A DNA stretch of 64,000 nt from Fomitopsis serialis. Lineage: Eukaryota; Basidiomycota; Agaricomycetes; Polyporales; Fomitopsidaceae. This document shows, one piece after another, positions 47,697-62,200 of the stretch; the stretch's first letter is position 1, and each line of letters begins with the position of its first letter. The stretch covers positions 744,001 through 808,000 of the forward strand of contig NW_025954965.1 in assembly GCF_022376445.1 (NCBI RefSeq). The letters are read 5' to 3'. The notes under the pieces were generated by a model. That model worked only from the letters and a program-made list of their open reading frames with translations, did not search any database and was not told the DNA's origin. The position numbers and the translations under genes are program-made.

Positions 47697-48339
47697 TGCG
47701 TTAAGGACATGGAACGTGCTTCTGTAGACGGCCGAGGAGACAGAACCAGGTTTTTTCAGTAGCTAGGTTCGCACTCCGTGTGTAAGTACAACTTCGTATC
47801 TGGATATCCCGATCGGAAGTAGTGTACACGGGTTATGGAGTATGGGGTTGTCATGTAAATAGAGAGCGTTGTCACACGTGGCGAGCCTTATGGCACGCAG
47901 ACGTGAGACTAATGGAATCCCCTCCTCCTCCTCCTCGTATAGTGCAAAGATGTTTGCGATTGCATGGTGCAGGAGCCGCACAAGCGCCGGCGCCGTGTTC
48001 ACGTCTCCGAGATTGCTCCGATCAAAGCCTCTTCAACAACGTACTTCAAAGACGCAATTTAAAACGAGCTCCAGTTCACTGCCTGTTCGCTCATGTAAAT
48101 TTCTTCACGTCGGGGGATAGTCTTCGGACATGTCATCGTGACACAGTGCATCGTTCGGATGGAGTAGTACTGTGCAGGTATGTAGAATGTAGAATGACCA
48201 GCCTGCTATAATATCGGCAAAACAGTGATTGAAGAGCCACTTGAGAGAAAAGATATGAGATACAATTGACTCGGACGACCTCTCCCCTGGAATGTGGGAG
48301 CGGGAGTCCAGTTACAAAGCGCCATACGGCTAAAGAGTG
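47697..48339. other. Intergenic region
   Basis: 643 bases between two minus-strand genes. It contains a short CTC/CCT triplet tract near 47925. A 79-codon minus-strand frame has no motif and is not called. Confidence 0.45.
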
Positions 48340-50026
48340 TTACACGACAGCAAGGGCAAACGGGACTCTAGGAAGTTCTTCTACGCACTCGCATAGAGAT
48401 CCTCGACTAATTTCAGCGTAGTTCATAGGCCCCGCACCACTACTCAGGCTGGTGGAAGTCTTCCGCCCGACCTCGTCAAGTTCGACCTCGATATGCTCCT
48501 CATCCTCATCCAGATCGAGGTCGCTCCACGAGCCCGCGCCTTCTTCACCAGTGCTATCCGCACCAAAGGCGAGTGAGCCCCCAAGGCTCCCTATGACACG
48601 CGTGAAACGGAGGTCGGACATCTGTTCGGAAGGCATAGCGGCTTCGGACGAGTTCGCTTTGTGCAGGTTGAGGTAGAAGTGTGACAGCAGGATCGTCTGG
48701 AGCCTGTGACGATTCTGTTATGGAGGCAGCCATCCGCTCGATCGCGAATAACGTACGCGTAGGTGATGGCAATCATGGTTCCTGCGGCGATCTGAAAGGA
48801 TATAGTCAACGTCGCGGTAGTCAAGTGGCGTGCAGGCCCGGGCTAGAGATACCAACAGTAGTCGCTTCCAGTGTGGCGTTGATGATCAGCAAAACGAGAA
48901 TGGTTCTTTGTCGGGTCAGCCGTGACGACCGCGGTCCAGAGTCCATGTGTACTCACACAAAGTAGATAGTGCCTGGTAGCAGCATACAAGACAAGTCAGA
49001 AATGCATGCGACTTTGATGAACATACTCCTGACCATCTCTAAGGAAAAGCATTGTGAATGGGGTATCGATTTGCACAGCTTTGGCGAGTTTGGCCGTATG
49101 GTATGCGCTACGCCAGGTAACCGCGAGCAGCAACACTTCGGGGATGATGGTGGATGCCTGGCCAGTGACGTACACTGGGAAACACGAGTAAGAATAGTAG
49201 CAATCGTCAGCCCTATTGTATTGCAAGTCGAGTGAGACGTATCCTACATGGTCTGTGACATTGGTTGCTGGATTAGTGATTCAAGTAATCAGGTCAGAAT
49301 GCGAGGCGCACCGGTCAACCTTGATGTCCGAGCTCGATGAGATAATACAGCCAATAGGCCAAGGCGCGAAGACCGCGACCAGTGAAGCGGCCTCGTACTG
49401 ACGGCCACACTTTTGAGATTTCGCACAAACTGACCAGAGAATATACGTACGATCTTCGTAGCGGTGTTCACCAAAGACGACAAGAAGATTGCGAGAGCGA
49501 GCAGCACAGACCGATTTCCAATAGCGTAGGCACGCAAGGCCGTGAATCCTGCAGGAGGATAAAGACAAGTCAGGTGGGGAATATCAGCGGCATCCTTTGA
49601 CGCACCACCGTTGGCGACATTGAACGTCACGGCGGCGGAGCATTCGAGCACACTCAAAATGTACCGCTGCGCAATGCACGTAAATGTCAGTGCAACTTCG
49701 TATCAGGCAAGGCTGTAGTACCTCTAAAATGTGTAGTCAGTACTATCATGTACCAGAATAATCGTGATTTACCTTGCAAGTTGTGAAGAACGTGTTTGCT
49801 ACCTGTGTTAATAGATACACTGCGGCGGACAGGTGCAATAGCATGTACAGGCCAGTCGCCACCGAAACGCGCCGGCGTCGCCATATCAGATCGATTTCTG
49901 GCCCCAACGTGAGACAGCGGTCATAGTGTAGCTTGCTATGCAGACGGTGAGAACAGACCACACGTCACAACAGATCTGCACTCACCAAACGCCGCCATAT
50001 TGCAGCAGTCGAGTACAAGCTGTCAT
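48340..50026 (-). CDS. Seven-helix membrane protein, DUF6533-like (copy B)
   Basis: Paralogue of the gene at 22626-24399. The start chosen is ATG 50026, giving MTACTRLLQYGGVCKLHYDR across a GTGAGT intron, then CLTLGPEIDLIWRRRRVSVA, TGLYMLLHLSAAVYLL, FTALRAYAIGNRSVLLALAI and FLSSLVNTATKIVRIFSGQF. The C-terminal exon has QMSDLRFTRVIGSLGGSLAF and an acidic stretch DLDLDEDEEHIEVELDEVG, ending ALAVV. Relative to copy A, the first exon is no longer in frame: upstream at about 50090 the equivalent sequence starts ATGTCGTC and lacks one base, so copy B seems to have shifted its start to what is exon 2 in copy A. A TATA-like ATAAATA lies near 50143. Function unknown. Confidence 0.68.
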
Positions 50027-51592
50027 CTTCTCAGTAAGGTTACCAGTAGACCTGTTTTGCAACTGACCCACACTAAGAACAAAACTCAGCTCGCCGACGA
50101 CATAGCTGGATCCTGGGGAAAATCTGCGCGAGCGGTGTATTTATGCAGACTAAGACATCATGCTGCTTATCCGAACCCCCTGCACAACAAGGTGCTCTGC
50201 GCGCGCTGCCAGGGGAAATTTTGGAGAAGTCTGCAGATCTTGTATATTGTTGGAACGTTGCTCAGCACTGCCGCACCCGATACCGGGCGGTTCGGGCTTC
50301 AGGAAACGCCTGTAGGCTTGAGCGGTGAGACATGAAAGTCCTATTGTTATCTGCCGTGTGGCACACCGCGGAGAATATGGTTGGTGATACATGGATCTCA
50401 GGATGCCCGTCGCGACATGGGAGCCACCATGCACGGATTCACGACATTTACTGCTTATGTACCCTCTCGAGAAGCACGGAGCAACAGTGTCGGAGCCGCA
50501 GGCAGCCATCTTGGCGCTTCACTGAGACTCTCCCGCGTTGCCCATTCAGTATATCGATATCACTGCAGATCGGTGTGGTTTGATCATCAGCACTTCTAGT
50601 GAGCGCGGAGCAGATCAACTTGCGTGAAGTACTTACATATGTTCCGCATCGTGGTATGCAGGACAGCATGCGTCCCTGAGCGCCGGCGCTCTGGCATGCG
50701 CAGTAGGCCAGCGGAGGGTATTGACGTGCGGTCGCCATGCATGTGCAGATTCTAAGTATGTCGCCACTGGTCAGTATGAAAACACGATGCAACTTGAAGT
50801 GACTCGCGTTCGAGTCGGCGCGCCGAGGAGTACTACTACCAGCGCAGATGGGAACATAGCGCGACAACTTCGTCATAGCACAATAGAGACGCGTTGACGC
50901 AAAGCCACGAGGCACTGTCACCGCATGCACAGAGCTGAGCTGTGACTGTAGCTTCAAGTTATATAGGACAACTCAAGCTCAAGTACTTGGACGTAGCAGG
51001 ACGAAGTTCAAGTTCGAGTGGCACTGGCGCTTATTGCCGACCTACGTCGCGGCCCACGTGTTTACAGTAAGAGCGAATATCGGGTTAGGTCAGCTTCTGG
51101 CTCGCAGTGGTACTTAGGTAGACTTAGGTCGACCTTCAGGCGTTGACCATGGTACTGATATATGATCTGACCTTGATCTGACCAGTATCGTCTCGTAGCG
51201 AAATACTAGTATTTATTATCGAACAATCTAACTAAAGGCGCATCACAAGATATCCACCAGTGATAAGTATAGTACTCAGAATTTCCTAGATGTCAGACAC
51301 AGCAGCATAATTAAAACGAGCATCAGCTCAACCCAGCTCGCCCAACAGCATCGATATCCGCACCACTGGCATGATACTTTCGTCTACATCGGCACGGCGT
51401 TCAGAAATGTAAACCCCATGAGGACCAACTTGAGGCCTGCCGAGACCCGAATGGCTGCCCGTTTTTACGTTGCCAAGACGCACTGGCAGGTCCGTCATCT
51501 TCTGCCCTGGCCTTCCGACGGAGTACTAGGAGGAGGCTAGATCTGGGTTCGCCACGGCCACGAGTCCCCACTTAAGCCGAACTCAGTGCCGC
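50027..51592. other. Intergenic region, 1.5 kb
   Basis: Holds the upstream region of seven-helix gene B. A 169-codon minus-strand frame at 50448-50957 is Ser/Arg/Cys-rich with no motif. I see no gene, repeat or RNA. Confidence 0.45.
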
Positions 51593-52404
51593 TCACCGGG
51601 GTGTTAACTTGCTCCCTGGACTGTTTGGCGGTGTATGAGGGGGAATCGCGTCCGCCCTCCGGATCCGCGCCGCATTGTCCTTTCGTGCTAGGAGGACGGC
51701 CAGTGCGTCGTACATACGCCTCGCGCCTTCGCACGTTAGCTTGCTTGCGCCGAGCCCTCGGAAGTGGGGTCGCATTTTCAGGTTCGCGTGGCGGCGGTGC
51801 TGGCATCGTCGGCGCGTTGAGGTACAGGAGGTTGTTCACCAATTCGGGGAGTCATGGTCTTCCGGACGGGGGGACGGAGGATCGGGCGCAAGAGGTTGCA
51901 GGTAGTTGTTGTCTACTCTCCGTACGTTGACGGCAGCACCGCGCGAAATGAACGCCTCACGGAGCTCACGCTCACACAATGACTCCAAGAGGCCAAGGGG
52001 ATCGCGTAGCACCGGCCGCACGTCGCCCCAGCGATACCTAGCCAGAGATTCAGCACGCCTGGCCAACGCAGCGGTTAATACTGTACCAAATCAGGCCAGA
52101 TCTCGCGCCCACAAGGACTCGTTTGATGGCAGCTCTACCGCTCGCGCGTTCTCGACAGCAGCATATGTCTGCGAGGGTGTGGAGGCCGTGGTGCGATAGA
52201 GATAATTTGGATATGGCAACCACACACGACCTGTGGGGAGATGATGTGCATGGAAGGTTCATGGAAACGATGCTCACCGAAGCACGAACGCATGGGAGAC
52301 CTGGATGGCTGGTTCGCATACTTTATGAGAGTCAAGAAGCGCTGCAGCTGGGTCGGTGCGGGCGTTCGGGTGGCGTGGCGGTGGGCGGTGGCGGGATGTG
52401 CCAC
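51593..52404 (-). pseudogene. Decayed gene of unknown family
   Basis: A minus-strand sequence that reads as protein only with repairs. An exon gives APTQLQRFLTLIKYANQPSR, joins over a 53-base GTGAGC...CAG intron to GRVWLPYPNYLYRTTASTPS, then LPSNESLWARDLA followed by an in-frame TGA where TGG (Trp) would continue FGTVLTAALARRAESLARY. Downstream, RWGDVRPVLRDPLGLLESLC and ISRGAAVNVRRVDNNYLQPL are followed by a one-base shift to VNNLLYLNAPTMPAPPPREP and another to LTCEGARRMYDALAVLLARK. No in-frame ATG was found at the 5' end. I do not recognise the family. It is divergent from the Ca2+ ATPase with almost no promoter space left. Confidence 0.5.
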
Positions 52405-52560
52405 GTCAGCGCGGATGAGAGACGCGTGGCCGAAGCGTCAATCTGCTCAAGTGCCCGAGTCTCGACGCAGCCTGAAACCAGCAGCTACGACTCGCCCGCT
52501 TGTCCCCCAAGCACGCCATACCGAAGCTCCCTCCCCGCGTCCGGCTGTACCACTGTCGGC

Positions 52561-56109
<3,549 letters not shown>

Positions 56110-57270
56110 TAGAGGAGTTCCTAGACTTGCTCTGCAGATTGTACTCTATAACGATTAGAAGCAGACACAACGTCATCTTCCCGCTAAGTGTATCTGTGAG
56201 TGAGGTGGATACTATCGGTTTTCGAAGCGCTACAGCCTAAGTAGCACCTGCGAATGCGGAAGACACAGGTACATATGTATGCGTGGCAAATGCTCTCCGT
56301 CATAGTAAGGCCGTCCCCGGTCTTCCCTGTTTCTGACACTCTTCTGTACTCACGCGGAGCAATGGAAGTCAACGACGGGGTACCTTCCAATTATCCAGCG
56401 TCCCTGGTCGCTAGGATACGCAGACATAATTATAATACATCATGTAAGTGGACTATCGAAGTTGGCATTACCTGAAGGCAGCGCTTCCAGGCTCGCATTC
56501 TTAGGTGGACGTAAGTACGTGATGGGCCGTGGCAGCAGCGCTATTGTGAACTTGTTGTGAACCGTTTATTACTTCCGTTCCACCCCGGAGCCGAGTGAAC
56601 AGGGCATCACTGCGGACGTACCTGTATGTTACTGAATGTTGTAGATCGAGCCCAGCTACTATGATGCGATCCGGACCTATCAGTGCGTTCGTAGGCCCGG
56701 GGACGCATGCTCATTATGAAGAACCCTCGTTTACGGCACCATGAGAGCAAATTGACAAGGAGCCAACTTGAATGCGTCATAGGGGGGACAAAGGCGGTCG
56801 ATGCATAGCGACCGCACGATTCATTGTACGTCGGTGGACATTTCGTTGATTCCCGACGGTGTTGGAAGATGGATGTGGACCCTGCATGCTGCGTTCTCGA
56901 GGCCACCCTGAGCTGTAGGCTGTAGCGTTTGATCAACTGTGCACCGCGTCCCGCGTAGTGGTCTAGCAACGTATGCTGACTCCAATGACATGACAGGGGC
57001 TCCCTACAGATGCGCCATCATCGTACGCCGCTGCCATGAGAAGGGGAACGCTGATACGTGACTTCATGGGTCACGGATATGTGCACCAGTATGCCGCTCA
57101 GGCCTTCAGCCCAAGAGTACCGAGTTTACCTGTAATAGGAAATGGGGGTGCTGCGCACTGATGAGTGCTTAGGGTAGCATTGGGGGTGCTTGATTGGCAC
57201 TGGGACCCACGAATAGCCACTAGCACGTACAGAAGTCGAAACCACAAAATTAGCACACTGATTCGAGGCA
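56110..57270. other. Intergenic region
   Basis: 1.16 kb downstream of the Ca2+ ATPase up to the small TIR element. Open frames here are short and motif-free. Nothing else seen. Confidence 0.45.
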
Positions 57271-57272
57271 TA

Positions 57273-57956
57273 TGATAGGGCTCGAGCACATCCGACTACA
57301 TCACGTGAAGCGCCCTACGCCCGTGCGCGGGCGCTGGATTCGAGCGTCTACGGTTGACCCCTACGATCGCGCGCACAGCATCGGCGTCCTGGAGCGTAAA
57401 AAGCTTCGAAAAAGCAGTAGAAAGCAAGCAAGAGATACGACATTACGCAGAGGAGTAGTACTACACAAAAGTTTGGGCAAATACAGTGAAGTCTACGCAA
57501 AAGAAGCCCCCTCCAGGTTCTCAAAAATTGAGGCAGGTCTTTATGCTCAGACAAAGCTCACATTCTCGCGTTCATCGTGACATCGCTTTCTTGAACCACT
57601 GAAAATGAGATCTCCGAGGTTTGTGACCGCAGTGAGGGCCTTCGCTTTTTTTTCGCCAGACATTTCGCGTTTTTCGAGTCGGCCGTGCTCGCGCTGCGGC
57701 TTAGTCAGCATACGGCGCTCTTGCGCGCATACCATGCGTAAGAGTTTGTGCGTCGAAAACTGCACACCAGCCGATTCTGTTCAGAGATTCTGTTCAAAAG
57801 CTCGCAATCTCTCGATCGTAGCAAAAAAAACCATGAATTCTGCTTGTGTGATACCACAAACTCTTAGGGACCGTTTGGCGGCTTTGCGCCCGCCAAATGT
57901 GCCTGGCGCCAATGCAAAAATCACGTGATGTAGTAGGATGTGCTCGAGCCCTATCA
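57273..57956. mobile_element. Non-autonomous TIR element (MITE-like), TA target site
   Basis: 684 bp bounded by 36-base inverted repeats: left 57273-57308, beginning TGATAGGGCTCGAGCACATC, and right 57921-57956, with a single mismatch (G against T at base 22). Both ends are flanked by TA (57271-57272 and 57957-57958), as for Tc1/mariner or pogo-type insertions. The interior has open frames of about 70-107 codons without transposase motifs, so it is a deletion derivative or MITE. The TIR inner end contains the palindrome TCACGTGA. Confidence 0.8.
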
Positions 57957-57958
57957 TA

Positions 57959-59595
57959 GCAAATACATTAAATTGGCACTCACCACGGTTGGCAGCCTGA
58001 GCAACGAACCGGGATGCCCGTTTTGGGAAGGGCGCACCGAGGAGAGCGCATCAGAGCGCCGCTGTCGAGCGAGATCCAATCGATCAGCCGGGGGTATTTC
58101 ACCGAGATTGGCCCGCCCGCTTTCAACCGCTGTCAAGCAAGCGCTTTGGATGGAGGAAAGGAATTCCCTGCAATCACTGCGGACAAACCGCGTTGTGCGA
58201 AGCGCTCACATGGTACTTACATTGAAAGGGCGTGTATATTTTTACGGCTCTAAGTCGGAGCTCCTAACATAGGGAATGGGATTCCTTTGTTCGGCCTAAC
58301 ATTTTGAATGTTCCTAGAATCGGGAATGTAAGTGTTATGTTCTTCCTATGTTCCGAAATCGTGCCATGTTCTAGGAATGTACTTTCCATGTTAGGGAAGT
58401 TCACTTGATGGCTTACTAATATACACGCCCTTGCAATGTTAGGCCTATGTAAGCGCCTCGCACAATCCGGGTTGTCCGCAGTGAATGCGTTAAAGCTCCT
58501 CTCGCCACGACTTGGCAAGCCGCCCGACTCCTGCATGCACGGAGCCGCGCAGGCGGTAGCAGCGTAACGTGTACGTACGCTGAGCGGGCATGACAACGGA
58601 AATGAACACGCATCCATTCGTTCATTCTTCTCGTATACAGGAGCAGCGGAAAGTCGACCGAGTCTGTGACCGTGCGCTGCGGGTGCACTCGCAGAAGGCC
58701 TCTGGCAGGAGGTAGATTGGCTTCCAGTCCAGTCTTCGTAAGTAAGTGGCCGGTACTGCGCTAGCTCTCGAGGGAAGCAGGTGAGCAGGCAGCATGTCCG
58801 CAATACAGTTTACGGTTGAGCAAAGCGCAGCAGAGACGCACTGCTAGTAGGCTACTATAGCACCGGAGGAATGCACAGCTGGATCGCATGCACACGACTG
58901 ATGGCAACACTGCTTGGTTCTAGCTCGCCAGAGGCGTACCGACCAAAAACGCACCGAAGCTGCATTTTCCGGCACCCACCGTGACGTGACAATCCCGATC
59001 CCGACGAGACTCTGTTAATATTCCTGGGACTCGCGGTCAGGCTCATCTGGCGTGCGCAACCCTGACGCGACGGTGACATTTTGACGACTCGGGCGACAGA
59101 GAGGATGTGAAACCGTGGCGATTCCGAGGCTCGAGGCATCCGTCACCCGTCTCGGATCTCGATCATCGCAGCTCGACGGTCCATACGTAGGCGATTTGAT
59201 TTTGACTTCGCATCGTGGGCGGCGACGGATCTAAACGTCCTCGAGCACGCTAGCCCAATTCGGGCCACACCCACCCAACCTTCCCCCATGTCCGACAGAT
59301 TGGGCATCGTGCAGGCGGGGAAGCGCGGAGTGCGCGAAGACCGCAGCCACAGCCCAAGCCCAGCCCAAACACGGCAGCATACTGACTCGGAAACAATCAG
59401 ACTCCCTCACACACAGGACCACGTTCCGGGCTTCTGAGTAGCGCAGGGCAGTGCCACATTCGCGAAAAACAGCAGAGCACATGTACACGGACGCTGGGAC
59501 AAGAGCAGGAAAGCACAAGCGACATTAAATAAGCACGTTGTATGATGTTCCAGTCAGCATGGGCGGGAGAAGGTGGAGAGTGCGCGCGTCGCGGC
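57959..59595. other. Intergenic, repeat-bearing region
   Basis: 1.6 kb between the TIR element and the 3' end of the SLC35F6-like gene. It contains the diverged inverted repeat at 58171-58488. Open frames at 58264-58803 and 59231-59518 are motif-free. Confidence 0.45.
58171..58488. repeat. Diverged inverted repeat of about 70 bp
   Basis: 58171-58242 (CAATCACTGCGGACAAACC through GGGCGTGTATATT) is matched in reverse by 58418-58488 (AATATACACGCCC through GTTGTCCGCAGTG), with roughly three quarters of positions alike by eye. The 175 bases between are full of ATGTTC/GGAATGT words. Probably two old copies of one repeat, or the remnant of a small inverted-repeat element. Confidence 0.5.
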
Positions 59596-61890
59596 CTACC
59601 GCCGAGTGGGAGCCGCCTCCGGGCCAGCGGGATGCTCGTGTGGAGGCAGCGCGTCGAACCCGCTCTGACCGAGGTCTGCGGGCAGTGCGGCCGTCTCATC
59701 CAACACATGCTCGGAAAGCAGCCTCCGGTTCTCCTCAGCGTCCTCTGCGAACGAAGTCGACACGGGTGCGGTCTCGGCCGCCGGGCGCAGGAAACCGGGC
59801 GGCTTGACGAGGCTGTTGAATAGGAACTACGAAGAACGCTGGTCAGCACGCATGCGTTCTGAGGCCCGCAAAAGTCGCGCACCGTTCCGTATCTGGACAT
59901 ACGTAGGGTGAGCATGAGAGAAAGCTGCCGCGCGTGAGTCATGCGACACTCACACCAACAGGCCGAAGCCAACGATTTGAAGGCCTGAGATCGGCCACAT
60001 GAGCCGCTCCCAGCCAAGCCCCAAGCTCACGATCCAGATACTCAGTGTCCTGCAAGTGTCAGTCAGACTCCTCACCGTCGCGCTCGCATGCCTTGTGACG
60101 CTCAGCCCGAAGAAGTTGAAAAACGAGATGGAGAACGCAATCGCGACGCTACTCCACAGGACGGACGGCGTGTTGATCATCTGGTGCCAACCCCGAGGGA
60201 GGTCGAAGAACGGCGAGACCTGCGAGTAGTGGGCGAGCAGCGGCATGGCGAGGACGATGGTCAACGCGCCGAAAAAGCCCTCGAAGCCGACCGCGACCAG
60301 CGGCGCGACCGAGTAGCGGGCCATGATCTTCTCTGCATGCACGGCGATATGATGGATGCGGTTCAGGCAGGCGTGGCGATGGGTGCAGAGCATGGGCAGG
60401 AAGCAGAAGCAGCGAGATGTCCGGGAAGACGGAGTATTAGTCAGCACCTTCTTTCGGACTGCCCGGGACGGGCACGGCGAGAAGCGATAGCTCGTACCTT
60501 CGACGACATATTGGGTCGCAGTGCTGCAGTGCGGGAGCAGACGCGTGCCGCGTCAGACGAGACATGAGCGAAGGCAGATACGAATACACAGAAAACACGT
60601 ACAACACCTGCGCGAAGAGAATGAAGAAGACACCTGGACCGCGTGGAGAACGTCAGCAAACGCTAAACTGGCGGTATTGTGGCTTCGGATAATGGTATAC
60701 GGACCGACGAGAACCTTCGTAATCTCGGGCTCTTCGATAGGCTGGGGCGCAGGTAGATCATCCAACAGACGCGCAGCCGCACGGACGAAACCGGCGAAGC
60801 CCGCGTCCTCCTTCACAGCATCCTTGATCATGGACCCACTGAAACCCACCAGCGAGACTCCTGCCATGACGGTGACAAGAGAGATCCACCTGTGCGTGAA
60901 TGTCAGGCTCAATCAAGGGGACTTTGGGCGGCATTATGACGGAAACGGAACAATGGTGGGAACGATGCTCAACTGGTAAAGCCACAGCCTGCGCCGCAGG
61001 AAGATGACGGAGAGGACTCCAACAAAGAGAACAAGCGCGCCCCTGGTCATCTGATAGATCGAGACCGGGGTGTATAGCAGACCGACGTTCATCAGCTGGG
61101 AGATGTGCACGGTTCAGGACAGATGGAGGAAGACAGGCGACAGACGTCCGGGCACGTCGGGCAACATTGATAGTGCGAATGCCGAAAGAGGACCGAAGTG
61201 TGCTGGGTGAGTGGGAGAAGCAGATGCGAGCTAATGCGTGGGCTAGCTTACCGTCGTGCCGGTAAGGTCACAGGCTGCAGGGAACCATAGGAGGAGGATC
61301 TTCCAGCCATGGAGATGCTCTACCGCGATCTGGGCTTTGGAACCGGCGGCTGGTTCTTCCTCTTCCTCGGGAGGGAGCTGCACGGAAGGTTGAGCGCGCC
61401 TAGACGCAAGCCACGCGTATATTACGGGCAGGAAACCTTGGTGTTAAACGGATTAGGCAAGCCGTGCCACGAAGGCGCGTGAGATATATGGACGAATGCT
61501 AACACAGATGGGCGGGGGCAGGCATGGACATTAGCACTTACAGAGCATTTCACCGACTGCGTTGCCAAGGCACGACAGTTAGAGGCGAAGAGGCTAGCGG
61601 GACGAGGTGACGATCGACGCACAGAACATTTGGAGCGTCTGCCAGACCGGTTGCTCATAGAGGACATGACGCGCAGGGTTTGGATCGTCGCAGTTCTCGA
61701 CACATTGGATGTCCTGAGGAATGGTAAATGGGTGGAATGCAGGAGCGAAGCTAGGGGCGTACCTGCCACTTGCTCCAGAGGGAGTTGCTGGAGCCCTGTG
61801 ATGCGTCAGAACAGCGACGGGGCCGAGGGGAGGGCAACGCACCGTGATGAGCATGCCCGCGACGAGGATGGGCACGTAATAGGACGGCAT
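59596..61890 (-). CDS. SLC35F6-like nucleotide-sugar/drug-metabolite transporter
   Basis: DMT-superfamily protein with ten predicted helices, related to SLC35F6 (TANGO9), found in lysosome/vacuole or Golgi membranes in other eukaryotes. Start MPSYYVPILVAGMLI at 61890. Family markers: GSSNSLWSKWQ, PVWQTLQMF, AACDLTGTTLMNVGLLYTPV, SIYQMTRGALVLFVGVLSVI (the strongest), WISLVTVMAGVSLVGFSGSM, AEKIMARYSVAPLVAVGFEG, FFNFFGLSVTRHASATVRSL and RTLSIWIVSLGLGWERLMWP. The hydrophilic tail runs VKPPGFLRPAAETAPVSTSF to EAAPTRR and TAG at 59596-59598. Eight or so introns fit GT-AG sites. Substrate is unknown for fungal members. No frame break seen. Confidence 0.85.
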
Positions 61891-62200
61891 GGTGGGCAGA
61901 GGCAAGAGGCGGGTGCAGCGAGCACTGCGCGCAGCGACGGAGGAGAGGGAGTCGAGGACGGCACGTGGCGGCGTGGTGGCGGAAGGCGCGCAGGCTCGGG
62001 AGTAGAGCGCCACGTGGGGCGGGGGATCTCGATGGGAGGTGACGGAGACGTGACGGGCGCGTCACGGCGGGGAGAAGCACGGCGGGCGCCTGAGCCGCCA
62101 GGGAAGATGGCCGCAATCAGCTCGCAAAACAAGCAATCAGCCTTCTTAGCCGCAGAATACAAATGCGCCCCGTCCCACACCCGTCGCCCCCCCTCCCCCC
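61891..62200. promoter_or_regulatory. Divergent promoter region, SLC35F6-like / arrestin-like
   Basis: 310 bases between divergent ATGs. Includes C-tracts (62187-62200) directly before the arrestin-like ATG, a pattern common in fungal promoters. Position-based. Confidence 0.4.

Noticed and set aside
50448..50957. 169-codon minus-strand open frame
   Set aside because: No recognisable domain or partner exons; reads like random sequence.
58264..58803. 179-codon minus-strand frame near the MITE
   Set aside because: It runs through the inverted repeat, and its peptide repeats the sequence of the other repeat arm, so it is repeat-derived.
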